Of a stretch of DNA of 64,000 nt, positions 10,176 through 22,381 are shown one piece after another. A program made the translations under genes and the position numbers. Origin of the DNA: Brachynemurus nebulosus. Lineage: Eukaryota > Arthropoda > Insecta > Neuroptera > Myrmeleontidae. The notes under the pieces are model-generated. The model saw only the letters and a list, made by a program, of their open reading frames with translations, searched no databases and was not told the DNA's origin. Position 1 is the stretch's first letter; each line of letters starts with the position of its first letter. Location: the NCBI GenBank assembly GCA_035578155.1, contig JAPWDM010000015.1:3912001-3976000 (forward strand), in the 5' to 3' direction.

Positions 10176-11624
10176 GCACCCAGAGTGAAATTCGGGATTT
10201 TAATGAAACTTCGCTGGTGTGTTGAAGAGGCAAAAATAAGAGACCAGTATTTTTTTTTATCGGCCATCTTCCACGTTTAGGGGGTGAAACCAGCCCTTAA
10301 AGTTGGGGGTTAAAATCGTATTTATTAAGATATCTCGAAAACTATAAGAGATAGAGGAAAACTTTAAATTGACGAAATGTTACTCTTTGAAAGACCTATT
10401 CACTTGTATAGGTTAAACAAGGGCGTGGTTAATAAGAAGGGTTGGAGGGGTGAAAATTGGGGTAAATTTTCTTCTACAGCCTGAATGGTTCAATGTATCA
10501 AATTTTTGCCAACATAAATAGAAAGAGCGCTAAAAAATAGGGGATACGTGTTTTTGCGTTTTTTCGAAATATGTGTCGTACCCAAGCCATATAAGGAAGA
10601 AAAAAATAGGGTAGATTTTATTGGATTATTATTGATTGCAAATACGTTTTATATTTTTTAATTTTTATGTTGATTTTCATCATGAAAATGTAAATTTTTA
10701 CTTTTCGATAGTGACTCATATATTTTTCAGTACTAACTTAATTGGTAATTTAGTCATGTGTACATTTGGTTACTCATATTCGATATTTTTTATACCAACT
10801 TCTGCGAAAGTTAAAGGTCTCTGGTGTGCTTTTGTTAATGAATCCTCGACAAGAAGCAATAATCTCTTTCGCCCACTGTTCAGGTGCTTTGTAATAAATT
10901 TTGCAATTTGGGAAATGGGGTTGACACCTATAAAACATACAAAAAAAAAAAAATAAGAAAAATAGTTTGAATGTTGAGAAAGAAATAAACCGCCTTTATT
11001 TGGTTAAAAACGAATTTGTAAGAAGATAAAGGCAGTTGTTGAACGGAAGATTATTGCTTCTTCTAGAACATTCATTAACATTTGGAGACAAGAGAACTTT
11101 GGTAGAAATAGGTATAAGAAATGTCGAATATTAGTAACCAAATATATAAATGGCTAAATTACCAATTAAGTAAGTACTGAAAAATACATGAATCATTATC
11201 GGAAAAGTAAAAATTTACATTTTCATGATGAAAACAAACATAAAAATAAAAAATTTAGAAGGTATTTGCAATCAAAAATAATGCAATATAATCTACCCTA
11301 TTTTTTTCTTTCTTATATGGCTTGGATACCAGATATATTTCGAAAAAACGCAAAAACACGTATCCCCTAATTTTTGGTGCTCTTTCTTTTTATGATGCCA
11401 AAAATTTGATACATTGAAACATTCAGGCTGCACAAGAAAATTTACCCTCATTTTTACCCCTCCAGCCCCTCTTATGAACCCGGCCCTGGTTTAATCTATA
11501 CAGGTGAACAGGTATTTCAAAAAGTAACATTTCGTCAATTTAAAGTTTTCCTCTATCTCTTACAGTTTTCGAGATATTTTAAGAAATACGATTTTAACTC
11601 CCAACTTTAGGGGCTGGTAGTGAT

Positions 11625-11775
11625 GAGCAAAATTAGTCTTGGTTTTGCAGTCTTGTCTTGGTCTTGCATTTTTTGCAAGACCAAGACCAAGACTATGTAC
11701 AGCAAGACCAAGACCAAGACCATAAGTATGATTGCAAGACCAAGACTCAAGTGAGCAAGACCAAGACAAAAGCAA
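11625..11775. repeat. Left subterminal hexamer array of the hAT element
   Basis: Repeats of CAAGAC/GTCTTG and AAGACC occur in both orientations: first GTCTTGGTCTTGC, then AGACCAAGACCAAGAC and similar blocks up to about 11775. hAT transposases are known to bind short subterminal repeats as well as the TIRs, so this is a plausible transposase-binding zone. It matches the array at the other end. Confidence 0.85.
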
Positions 11776-13289
11776 GAAAAAAGCAAGACTCTTGCTAAAC
11801 TATTTAAATAATTTGAAAGTATAATTAGTAGTGAAACTTTTTAAAGCAATATTAAAAATTGTTTTTTTAAAAATTTAAAGTTAATTAAATACTTGCAATT
11901 AAAAATTTGTGATGCTATCATAAATCAATATAATGCTTTCAACTACCTTCAAAATCTTTTGGTCGAATAGTAAGTAAAATATCGGCGTTTAATAAGTTTT
12001 ACGACTTTAAACAATAATAATAGATTTTACCACGTTTAATAGAAATTCATGTGGGACTAACTGAAGCCCTGAAAATTTAATCGAAATTAGTTGAATAGTT
12101 CCGAAGTTACGCGTTGGAAGGTTTTACGAATACTCAGGTAGACAGAGGCAGCCACAAGACAAAAGTTTTTTAGAAACCGTAAAGAGTAAAAATTTTGATT
12201 TTTGAAAGAAAAAATTTTTACCTCACAAAGATGATTATAATGTTTTCGTTATTTTAGTAGATTCGGAAACAAAATAATGGTTAGGCGAAATGAAATCGAA
12301 GGTTATGTGTATAGTCGAAAAAAGCCAGGAAACTAATTTATGATGGGTTGTTGACACCCTAAAATACAATATGTAGAATAGAAGAACGGTCAAGGGAGAA
12401 AACGTTAACAAAAAAATATTTTTTTTTTAAATTTACTTGTTTCTATTTTGTTTTACTGACATATATACAAATTACAAAATAAACCAATTTTCTATACTAA
12501 TCCACAGAATAGGTAAAGGACCGATTAGACCAATTCGACCGTTGGGCCCAAAAGCTATTAAATCAGAAAGTGAGTATATTGTATACCCTGACACAACACG
12601 TGACAAATTGGCCAAAACATGTATCAAATTTTATGTATCCTAAATTAATATCTACTTGACTTTAATTGTTCAGAAATTATTACCTACTTGAGTGTTTGGT
12701 TATGAGTGAAGTAGGATAATAAAATTATATTGAAGCTTGGACTGTCCGGTCGATCGTACCGGTATATCTACACATTAAGAGAATTTCGCACATATGTTAA
12801 ACATTCCAATCAAAGGAGCACAAAATGTGAAGGACGGCATTTTATTATTTTATGATTATTTCTTCAAGTGACCCTTTACGATTGTTCAATTTCTTTTTGT
12901 CACATAATACTTATTTTTTATTACTGTAGGTCAATTTCAGTTTTTAATATATGGAGACATTCCATTGAAAAAAACTAGATTTATGGCCAAACTCTTTTTT
13001 AAATAAATTTGACATAACTTTGATTTGAACTTCCGAAAATTAACTATTTTTAACTTCTAGCCTCAGAAAATACAATTTCACATAACAAGATAATGGGAAG
13101 TCGCCCTGGGAGATCGCCCTTCTCATCTTATAAATACGCCATTAAAAAAGGCATTAGTTCATTTTCTGATATATTCTCGACTTCTTGTGTATTTCGTTTT
13201 AGTGTTAAATATTTTGCTGATTAGTCAATAGTTTTTAGAAGCATTACAACAATTATACATAGTGAAAAAATTATTATCATACGAACGCA

Positions 13290-15846
13290 ATGAGTGCAAT
13301 GGATATTTCATGTGAATCCAATCACAGCAGCAGTGGAGACGAAAGTAAAATAGTATCAGAATCTAAAGAATCTGTTGGAAGAAGAAAATTTAATAAATAT
13401 TTCGAAATTATCCATGAAAACAAGAAAATAGTTGGCGTGTGTAAATTATGCAAAAAATCAAAAAAGACAGTGGAAATAAAAATGAAAAATAGAAATACAT
13501 CCGGATTGAAGAAACATCTCTTAAGTGCTCACAGAAAGGTGTCACAAGAAATTTTTCCCCAATCAATCGCAATGCATAGTGTTTTGGATTATTTAAAATC
13601 TGGTGCTCAGGTACGAAAACTTATAATTCTTCTAGTGTAAAAAATGCATGTTAAATCTATTAACCCATTAGCACCCACTGTACACGCTTGTGTACACCTA
13701 TTAAATGGATTTTTTTAATTTAAAATATATTCTACTTAAAAAAGAAAGTAACTTCAAAGTGTTATCAAATTGACATTTTACGTGAAAAGATTCTATTGAG
13801 GACAATTCCGCCCACCGTACACGTGCAGAAGTCATTCAATTGATTTTTTTCCTTTTTTTCATCATTTTCTATATTTTTACCTTATTTTCATTAATTTAAT
13901 TCAAAAAAAAAACTAAAATTAAAACAACAGTTTCGCCATGGGCGTTAATGGGTTAATATTACTTTTTTTAAAATAGATATTAATTATGTAGATAATTTTT
14001 AATTATTTCTTTAAAAAATATATTAATAAATCGCATTTAAAATTCCATTTATTTTATGATTCCAAAATAATCAATTTAGGAGATGTATAAGTCAACTTCT
14101 TATGTAATTTAAAGCAGCTGCATATCAGTAGCAAATACTATTTTTTTTTATTATTTAGTATAAGAATACAGTTTTTGTATAAATAGTTATTCCTGTCTTT
14201 AATTTTTCAATTTTTATTTTTAGGTGGCAAAAAGCAAAAAAGAATTTGAAACAGCTACGGTAAGTCCCGTTTTGGATAACAAAAAAATACCTACCATTTT
14301 CGTTTTTCGACGACGAAGATACACAGAATTATTTCCGGTTAATTTGTCCAAATATAAATTTTCCAAATAGGTTTTTGCTCTTCGACGTCAAGTGGAGCAA
14401 CGTTTCCAAGAACTTCAAAATAATATAAAAGAACAATTTGGAAAATGTACGTCAAAAGTATCGTGTACGATTGATGGATGGACTTCAATCGCTGGACGAA
14501 CTTTCTACGGTATGACTGTTCACTTTGTAGACAATGAATGGAATTATCAATCTCTGGTTCTTGACTTTGTTCCGTCTCATGGTCAACACACAGGGAAAGA
14601 TATAGCTCGAATTTTTTATAAATGTTTAATTGATTTTAAATTGGAAAAAAAACTACAAGGGATCACTGTCGATAACGCTTCGGCAAACACTAAGTTTATG
14701 GTAGAACTTAGCAAGTTACTTCCATATTTCAATCCAGAAGATCAGCATTTTCGATGCATGGCTCACATTCTCAATTTAGGAGTTCAAGATTTGTTGAAAG
14801 TCTTTGAATCACAAAGTAAAAGCGAATATGAAAGAGACAACCAAACCGACGAAGAAGATATTTCGGACCAAGAGTCTATACTAGACATTCATGACACAAC
14901 TACCGTCATTACAAGAATACGTTCAATATTTAGTAAGATCAAGAAAAGTGAAATGCTGAAGAAAAAATTTCATTCAGCGTGCGAAACTGCTGGCTCACCA
15001 ACAAATTTAAGTCCCGTTTTGGACTGTCCAACTAGGTGCAATTCCACTTATGATATGATTGGTATGGCTTTAAAATTAAAAGGTGGAATTATAACATTAT
15101 GCAGTATTGTACCTGATTTGATCATTTTTCAAATAGTTGAAAACGAATGGTTGTTATTGGAGAAAATATATAAATTTTTACACAATTTCAAGATTCTTTC
15201 AACTAAACTTGGTGGCGAAAATGATGTTACGCTTCCACTTGTAATTATTTTTTTACTTGAAAAATTTATTGTAGGCATTCAAGCAGCACGTGACAAAATG
15301 TTAAAACACTACAGACTGACCAATTGGATTTACTGTATTTCACTTATTTTGGATCCAAGACATAAGACTGAAATGTTCAATTTAACACCATGGCGCAAAG
15401 ACTTGTAATTTCAAACATATAAAAAATTTGAGGAAATTTTCGAACAATATCGTTCCAGTCTAAACCAAAAAGAAATATCTGCGTTACCCGCAGAAGATTT
15501 TCAAGATTCTACGGAAAGTGATGAAGATATCATAGATTTCAATAAATTATATTCAACACCATCTACGACAAGTGCTTCCTAAAATTCCTGCGAAGAATTA
15601 GAAGAATACCTCAATCAACCCAGGGCTTCCGGTACTGAAGATATTTTACATTGGTGGAAAGTACATCAGTATCAGTTTCCAGTTCTAGCAAAAATGGCAC
15701 GTGATTTCTTATCGATATCTGCGACATCAGTTCCTGCTGAAAGACTTTTTTCACGAGCGTCTTTAGTTATTCGCAAACATCGAAACAGATTAAATAATGA
15801 ATCTGCACGATGGCTCTTATGTATTAATTCTTGGCAGCAAAAATAA
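13290..15846 (+). pseudogene. hAT transposase: BED zinc finger, RNase H-like core and dimerisation region, broken
   Basis: The first exon (start 13290) has an acidic N-terminus, then a BED-type finger at about residues 40-95 (CKLCKKSKK...H...H). A likely donor follows GCTCAG at 13607-13612. A short exon lies at 14222-14260 between TTTTTAG and GTAAGT. The main exon begins after AATAG near 14370 and reads CTIDGWTSIAGRTFYGMTVH, an RNase H-like core start, then ITVDNASANTKFM and FRCMAHILNL. The frame has stops at 15406-15408 and about 15580 yet continues to SISATSVPAERLFSRA, the hAT dimerisation signature, ending at 15846. Part of the region between BED finger and core seems missing. Two nonsense codons make the copy non-autonomous today. 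Confidence 0.85.
13664..13952. mobile_element. piggyBac-type MITE in the hAT intron
   Basis: The ends are CCCATTAGCACCCA at 13664 and TGGGCGTTAATGGG ending at 13952, flanked by TTAA on both sides (13660-13663 and 13953-13956). TTAA target duplication plus CCC...GGG ends is the piggyBac signature. The interior (289 bp in all) has no coding capacity and contains ACTGTACACG / CCGTACACGT words. Confidence 0.85.
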
Positions 15847-17807
15847 AATATTATTATCATATGTACTATAGTTTTTCTGTTTTCCCTTTTTCTTTTCATT
15901 CTTTCTTTTCTTTTTTTTTAAATAAATACTTAAATATACTAACTATTGAACTAACTATTGAATTGGTCATTTCAAAAACCACCTAAGTCACAAAATTTAT
16001 TTCAGGAATCAATAAAAATTGTATTTGTGTATTATACACGTATTTGTGTATATGTAATACACAAAATACGTTAATTTTGAAGAATTTGGTTAGACCGAAT
16101 ATAATGGTTAAAGTTTGTAAACAGTTTATAATTTTTATTAGTGATAACTGATAAGTAATAAAAATTAAGCATAAAAAATTGTGTATGACTAATGTTGTTT
16201 TAGCAAAAAATAGGGTTAACTGGTCGTTTTGTTAATAGTAATATGTATTATAGCAATAGTAATATTAATACTAAATTAAAAGAACTGATAAATTAACTTA
16301 AAAGAATAAATAATATTATTATCTACTAAATTTAAAAAATGACTAGGTAATAAAAAATATTAAATTTAAAAATTTAAAACTAAAAAGAATTAATTAATTG
16401 GAATGGAAAATTACTACATACTCTAATTTAGAAAAAGAAAGAAAAAGTTAAAATAAAGAAGAATTAGTACTAAAAAAACTGAAAAAAGTTATTGACTATT
16501 GTAAATTACATAAAAGAAATATCAGAATTTGACGATAAATCTTACACGTCAAAAAAACAACTAAATTGAAATATTATTTAAATATTTACGTAATATCGCA
16601 CCCTTGTGGACTAGGCCATAAAATTTATTTGCAAATATTTTTTTTTTTTTTTAAATATATTTACAATTTAAAAAAAAGGAGATGGAATAATATACATTAT
16701 TAGCCACTTAGCGAGGGACTGCTTTTCAGAAATGTGTTTTCTTTTTTTATTATATTTTATTTTAAAGGGCTGCTTACGTGAAATTTATCAGAATGACACT
16801 GACCTAGTTTAATTTCCGAATTTAAAAAAGGAGACAATATACAAATGTGGATAATGATCTAAGCAACTGTCCTTGTCTAGCTGATACCTTAAAACTTTTC
16901 GAAATATGTATATACCTAATTATTAAAGAGCACAGAATATTTTAAAGAGTATGATTTTACTGAGAACAGTGTAGACACAATATGTAAAAACGTATACATA
17001 TGTTTACTATTTGTATAAACTATAAATAAATCAATAAAAATTTTGCCAAAGCAATTGTTCGAAACTTGTTTTAATTTATTACACACTCACAGCATAGTTG
17101 TAACATTACCATTTCAAGGGTTTTTTTTAAGTGTCTATTGCACTATTTAATTATTACATGTTTGCTGCTATCAACTTTTATTTATTTTGAAATATTTTGT
17201 TGCAGTGTTGTATTTCACTTTAAAATCTAATAAAACCCAAATAAAGCGCCTTTGATCACAACACATTTTTGTCCTGTTAATATATTTATACATTCCTTCG
17301 TAAGTTATCTAAAATATCATGTATAAATGAGTAATTTTAATTATTATTGTATCCATACTGACTACCAAAAAAAGCAATGTAAGCAAAGGTCTGGAAAATA
17401 TTTTTTTTTTTTTTTGGAATACCTAGGAAAATCCGTGAACTTGCTAGATACTCTTCCCATGCACTAAATCAATGCGATTTCACAAAACCACCCAAATTAT
17501 AATTTGATGACTATATATTATAATTAAAAATACCCCTTGTTGCAGCATCCTATATAATATAGCGAATTTTCCGTTAAAAAATTATTTTTCCTCGAAGATC
17601 TGTTAACATAGCATGCTGATTCTAAAAGCTATTTTATGGGATTTTTTTACTAATATTGGAATTTTAGCAAAAATTACTTTTTTAAGGATCTTCGAATTGA
17701 AGTATCTGGCTAGCGAACTCTTCCAAGATCTTTAAACTTTCAAACTTTCCAAACTTTCAACGTAACCAAAAACTTGGTAAAAATAGGATATTTCGTTCGA
17801 GACTTAA

Positions 17808-17808
<1 letters not shown>
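15847..17808. other. 3' part of the hAT element, non-coding
   Basis: AT-rich sequence with homopolymer runs between the end of the transposase and the TA microsatellite. I see no gene. The length suggests older insertions, but none has clear ends. Confidence 0.6.
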
Positions 17809-17878
<70 letters not shown>

Positions 17879-17882
17879 TATA
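17809..17882. repeat. (TA)n microsatellite
   Basis: Around 35 TA units broken by a single TACA. It lies just left of the 406-bp palindrome and inside the hAT element. Confidence 0.95.
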
Positions 17883-17884
17883 AA

Positions 17885-18051
17885 GTTATTAAGACATTTT
17901 TAGGCAAAGGCAGAGGCGGCAATTTTTCCGGTGTCTAGAGCGACACTTAGAGAAAATTCGTCACTGCAGAAATGATACCCTATATATATTTACCTAATAT
18001 CTATTTTATTATTTTATATATACCTATATAAATATATATAATATAGGTATA

Positions 18052-18138
<87 letters not shown>

Positions 18139-18290
18139 ATATTATATATATTTATATAGGTATATATAAAATAGATATTAGGTAAATATATATAGGGTAT
18201 CATTTCTGCAGTGACGAATTTTCTCTAAGTGTCGCTCTAGACACCGGAAAAATTGCCGCCTCTGCCTTTCCCTAAAAATGTCTTAATAAC
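17885..18290. repeat. 406-bp near-perfect palindrome centred on (TA)n
   Basis: GTTATTAAGACATTTTTAGG at 17885 is mirrored at 18271-18290, with about one mismatch across the first 40 bases. Arms of about 170 bp (including AGGCAGAGGCGGC / GCCGCCTCTGCCT) surround a long TA run at 18056-18134. This is a hairpin-forming foldback MITE nested in the hAT element. TA cores of this kind are expected to expand and extrude as cruciforms. Confidence 0.9.
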
Positions 18291-18627
18291 TTTTTCACTT
18301 TTTTCCTGAATGATTATAATTTTTAGAGCGAAATTATGGGCTATTATTGCCCTTTTTCTTACCAAAAAATTAATGACGAGCAAAAAAAGAAAAAATTCCA
18401 AATTTTGCCACCCTCTGGCCCCAAATTTGTTGCCCCTAAAATTTGCCGCTGTAGGCTCCAGGTTACTCGTCCTGCTGGCAAATTCACTACTGCATTATTG
18501 GGTTCTAGAGACCTCAAAACAAACTTTTAGCATAGAATCGGGCTTGACACTATGATGCGGTAAATTATCAAGACAGCTGAATTTTCGATTCAGAAATTTG
18601 CTAATAAAAAAAGATGCAAGAAAGTGC

Positions 18628-18790
18628 AAGATTTTTTAGCAATACCAAGACCAAGACCAAGACTGCATTTTGCAAGACCAAGACCAAGACCAAGACTCAA
18701 CCCGCTCTAGCAAGACCAAGACCAAGATTCTAAATGCAAGAACAAGACCAAGACCAAGATTTGGTAGTCTTGGTCTTGGTCTTGTATTTG
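18628..18790. repeat. Right subterminal hexamer array of the hAT element
   Basis: Blocks of ACCAAGACCAAGACC repeat five times between 18637 and 18770, followed by the inverted form GTCTTGGTCTTGGTCTTG just before the TIR. Arrangement and words match the left array, so each end presents the hexamer in both orientations. Confidence 0.85.
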
Positions 18791-18923
18791 CTCATCACTA
18801 GGGGCTGGTTCCACCCCCTAAACGTGGAAGATGGCCGATAAAAAAAAATACGGGTCCCTTATTTTTGCCTATTCTACACACCAGCGAAGTTTCATCAAAA
18901 TCCCGAATTTCACTCTGGGTGCA

Positions 18924-19709
18924 TCTCCTTGTTAGTCGGGAACTGGCTGGTTTAATATTGCCTCATGACCATTTTGGGTCTCATATTTTGGGTCTCATTT
19001 GGATGAACGTGGCGTTACAATTGGTAAACATTTAGAAAGATCTAATTTAGAATTTGCAGGAAATGTATTAGTTGAAGTATGGAGTTCAATGGAAATTGAT
19101 GGCTATATTGTTACTGCAAAATATGTTGGGGCAGGTGAACAATATGTTCCTGATTTTCCAGACATTAAATGGTATTCAGAACATGTGCGTGAAAGCCAAT
19201 ACTTGCTTCAAATTGTAAAATGCAGAAATACAGAATGCTGTCGTCCAAGAAGTGGCCTATTCAGATTACTAAACAACAGGTTCCTTCCACCACCTGTAAA
19301 AGTAAAACAAACAGTTGATGACTTGCTTTTGGATGAAGGAGGGCAATTTCTTGATCTTCCAGTCAATTAAGCTCTACGCTTAAGTGCTTCACTCAAAGAT
19401 TTCCTGCAAATGCTCTATGATTATTTTTGTCCGACGGTAAAATTGAGGCTGTCAAGTCGAACATGCAAAACGTGTGGTCTTTATCATGCTTCCGTCAAGT
19501 TACTAAATCGTCACATCGAGAAGATCCATAAAAAAGTAAACACGCACACTGACAGGAAAGTTAGACCTGTAAGAGTCGCTGTTCGTCGTGCTAATGAATT
19601 GATGTGCATTATTCAAAATTTAGAGCACCATGATGTTGAATGGCTCGATGAGAACGACGTAGACATTCCAAAATCGGATGAAAGTGAGCAGACTCACAAC
19701 ACTGAGTAG
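18924..19709 (+). pseudogene. Transposase-like protein of the unnamed DDE transposon, C-terminal part
   Basis: The continuation of the gene broken at 10175. It resumes with LLVSRELAGLILPHDHFGSH, then a 14-bp tandem duplication (ATTTTGGGTCTCAT at 18971-18984 and 18985-18998) shifts the frame. From 18999 it reads DERGVTIGKHLE..., a block with CRNTECCRPRSGLFRLL, an in-frame TAA at 19368-19370, and a C-terminal zinc-finger-like end (CKTCGLYHASVKLLNRHIEKIH). The tail is acidic (DENDVDIPKSDESEQ). Gene order and sense agree with the left half. Three lesions in this half alone make it inactive. Confidence 0.6.
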
Positions 19710-20278
19710 CAATCCAAGCAATCCAATGTCATCGAAAACTTAGAATCATGGATTCGGGTTTCATGGACTGAAGACTATTAATTTGAATTTAATATGTGTA
19801 CCAAAAATTTAAAATAAGTTTGTTATGTTCGTAAGATTATATTTTTGTCCCTTACTCTATGTTGAATACTGTATCAGTAACATCTAATATCTATCCTAAA
19901 TCTATTTTCTTATTTTTAAAATTATAATTATGGTCCGGGGGCCAGCGGGTGTTTTCATCATTGATTACCACTCGTCTGTAACTTCGTGTGCGGCTTCATT
20001 TTGATGAGTTTTCCAAGTTTTTTATCTACGAAAATTTTTATAAGTGCGGCGTTTACTAAATACGCAGTTGCGAAAGACGTTAATTCAACGATATTATAAA
20101 CAGTTATTACCAACGTAAATAATTGTAATAAATCTGCTTACGTAATATTTGAACGGCCCCTAATAGTAATACTTAATTATTTACATACATTACGAATCTT
20201 AAAAGATAAAACAGTATTTTCTATGACCAACTGAATATGATCTTGGTATTAGAATATAATAATATCCAATAAAGGATG
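19710..20278. other. Non-coding stretch, probable right flank of the split transposon
   Basis: No gene seen. A G/C-richer patch (GGTCCGGGGGCCAGCGGG near 19933) and CTTACGTAATATTTGAACGG near 20138 stand out and could belong to a transposon end, but no matching inverted end was found. Confidence 0.35.
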
Positions 20279-20640
20279 TTGTTACATTCTTGAACGAATT
20301 TTGTACAGAAAAAAAAGAAGATTTAATTTATAAATTTTACTAAAAATTTTGTGATTTACATAATGTAAATGAAATTTGTACATTGTGTAAGTTGGAACGC
20401 ACTGTACGCGTTGTAGTTACGAAGCGAGCTTATTGACTTTCGATTATTTTTTTATTGCGGTTGGTACCTATGTACGACAGCTGATTTTATGCGCTGATCA
20501 TTGCTATTTCAGCCAGTGCGGATGGAAATTTGTTCCTTTTAAAATTTCATCTTTACCAGGTTCAGTTCGTTTTGGTGCAGGTATAAAAATAATTTTTATT
20601 TTATTATTGTTGCACTGCCTCGTGGGTTTTGTAATTTGTT
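20279..20640 (+). repeat. Repeat R1, copy 1 (LTR-like)
   Basis: Similar over ~370 bp to 33479-33881. Both copies begin TGTTACATTCTTGA and contain TTTACCAGGTTCAGTTCGTT. The second copy has a TATA box (TATATAAGCC), so R1 may be a solo LTR or promoter-bearing element end. The TG start fits an LTR, but I could not fix the 3' end. Confidence 0.6.
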
Positions 20641-21063
20641 AAATTGAACAATTTTAATTGCATAACCTCCGAGCGGCTTTGTCATTAATTATTCAATTGC
20701 ATATTTAAATTGTTAATTTCTCATACAGGTTTCTGTTTCTATTTCTGTTTCTAATTCTATTTCTCTACTTTGATTGTAAGTTCCTTATTAACACGAGTGT
20801 GTTGGACAATGATTTGTGCAAAATGAGTTTTCATTGGACTTTTGGATGGAATTCACTTTACCTCATTCTACACCAAAGGCACCTGTGACCGTACTACGAT
20901 TCGATTCATATGCAACTGGGCTTGTTCCTAGACTATTTTATGGAATTGTGTCGCCCTGAATTTCATGGATGTTTGCTGCTGTGCACGTTTATTTTGTTAT
21001 GCACCGAATGTTCTCCAGAAATAATCGAGTTAAGTAGTTCTAACTTAAAATTCTATTAGTGCT
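20641..21063. other. Non-coding stretch between repeats R1 and R2
   Basis: No gene seen. It includes a TTTCTGTTTCTATTTCTGTT run near 20730. Confidence 0.4.
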
Positions 21064-21425
21064 TGTTGAATTTTGTAGTGCAAATCAATACGTTGAATTC
21101 AGTGATTTTAAGATTAACTTTCGCTTTTACTAATTTTTTTATTCATTTGTATTAACGTAGTTAATATTTTACTTTATGCTTATAACGGCTTGGATGTATC
21201 AATCTGTTTAATTTAATTAATTTTTTTGGCAGTAGTCATTCATTACGCTCCTATTTTTTTATTTATATAAATTTAACTTCTCTTATCTCTATCTTTGTAT
21301 GAACGACTCCTGTCAACTACCTATTTATTTATTTTTTTTTTAAAAACGCTAATATTCCTTCTTCAAAAAAACCGACCCCTGAGATAAACTTTGCAATTGA
21401 TATAAAGCTAGACATGTTATCTCGA
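21064..21425 (+). repeat. Repeat R2, copy 1
   Basis: Matches 50393-50992. Shared blocks include CAAATCAATACGTTGAAT, GATGTATCAATCTGTTTAAT and CTTCAAAAAAACCGACC. The second copy has extra sequence near 50728-50930. R2 is not coding and is of unknown class. Confidence 0.8.
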
Positions 21426-22381
21426 ATGTAAAAAAAAAAATATTATATTCTTTTTATATTCAATAATACCAAATTGTAAATAAAACATCTTAAAATATTT
21501 GTTAAATAAATTTTGTTAACAAGATTTTATATCTTTTGATTTTGCAATTTCCTAAATTTTATTTTTCAGATACCTTATTTTAACTTAAAATTTTTAAAAT
21601 ACCTAATAATGTATTATCAAATGTAATACTTATTGATTGTTTGCTCAATAAAAAATAAATTTTTGAAAAATATCCAATGTATTTATTTATCTTAGTAGTC
21701 TCTCATATAAATAAGGATTAAGTCTAGAAATTAACTTTGATTGCTTACCTACGTAAAAACGACATTTACACGTAAATATTACGTATAGATAGTAATTATA
21801 ACTTAAAAAATAAGGTTAGTATTCCAGTGTTAAATTAAATTTAAATTCGTGATTCGCTCATTAAGTAAAATAATTTACTTATTTTTTACAATTGTAGTTC
21901 CATGAATATAATTTATAAAATGTGATATTTACTGTACGGGAATATAAATTTTCCCTACTGGCGAAAATGTGACTACCTCGTTCCGGGGGAAATTTATATT
22001 CCTAGTCCGATTTAAACTAAGATGCAATTCAGCAATTTTGTGATACTGTTTTCATTAACCACTTTGTTCAGTTGTGGACTATATTAAAACCTCATGTAAA
22101 TGTACTTTGTTCATTTTTTGACTTGCTTTGGTAAATAAAATGTTATATTTTTTTCAAAAGGGACTTATATTTCATGCCCCCCCCCTCCTTAAAAAAATCT
22201 AAAGTTAATTTTGTAGCGGTCATAGCCCCAAATGGGCATATCCAAGCCGGAGGGGAGAGATTCAGGACCTCAAACGCTTCCACTACCCTTTTCAAACTTA
22301 CCAGCACCCAAAGCCACCTGCGATGTCTCTGCTCCAACCCCCTTAACCCAAAACAAATACCAATTTTAATTTTTAATTTTT
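21426..22381. other. Non-coding stretch with a small hairpin
   Basis: GGGAATATAAATTTTCCC at 21938-21955 and GGGGAAATTTATATTCC at 21986-22002 form a ~17-bp stem with a 30-nt loop. A C-run (CCCCCCCCTCC, ~22177) and a G/C-richer patch precede the gypsy element. No gene is seen. Confidence 0.5.

Larger units (their letters stand above)
11618..18800 (+). mobile_element. hAT-superfamily transposon with perfect target duplication
   Basis: The terminal inverted repeats are TAGTGATGAGCAAA at 11618 and its complement ending at 18800. The 8-bp target duplication GGGGCTGG flanks it at 11610-11617 and 18801-18808, the size expected for hAT. The target is the right arm of foldback element 1. The element is 7183 bp, longer than a typical hAT, because of internal insertions: a piggyBac MITE, TA microsatellites and a 406-bp palindrome. 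A BED finger plus transposase gene is at 13290-15846. Both subterminal zones carry GGTCTT/AAGACC hexamer arrays. Confidence 0.95.
10177..18922. mobile_element. Foldback element 1 (about 1.55 kb before being split by hAT)
   Basis: The outer ends are inverted repeats: CCCAGAGTGAAATTCGGGAT from 10179 and its complement ending at 18919, flanked on both sides by TGCA. The left arm runs from 10177 to about 10890. The right arm runs from about 11060 to 11609 and continues at 18809-18922 beyond the inserted hAT element. Arms share long blocks such as CGTTTTTTCGAAATAT and TTTAAATTGACGAAATGTTA. It has no coding capacity and splits a transposase gene between two conserved blocks. A 25-residue stretch expected between those blocks is absent, so host sequence was also lost. 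It shares blocks with the foldback at 55.8-57.3 kb. Confidence 0.85.

Noticed and set aside
17740..17922. Ile/Tyr repeat frame
   Set aside because: Translation of the TA microsatellite.
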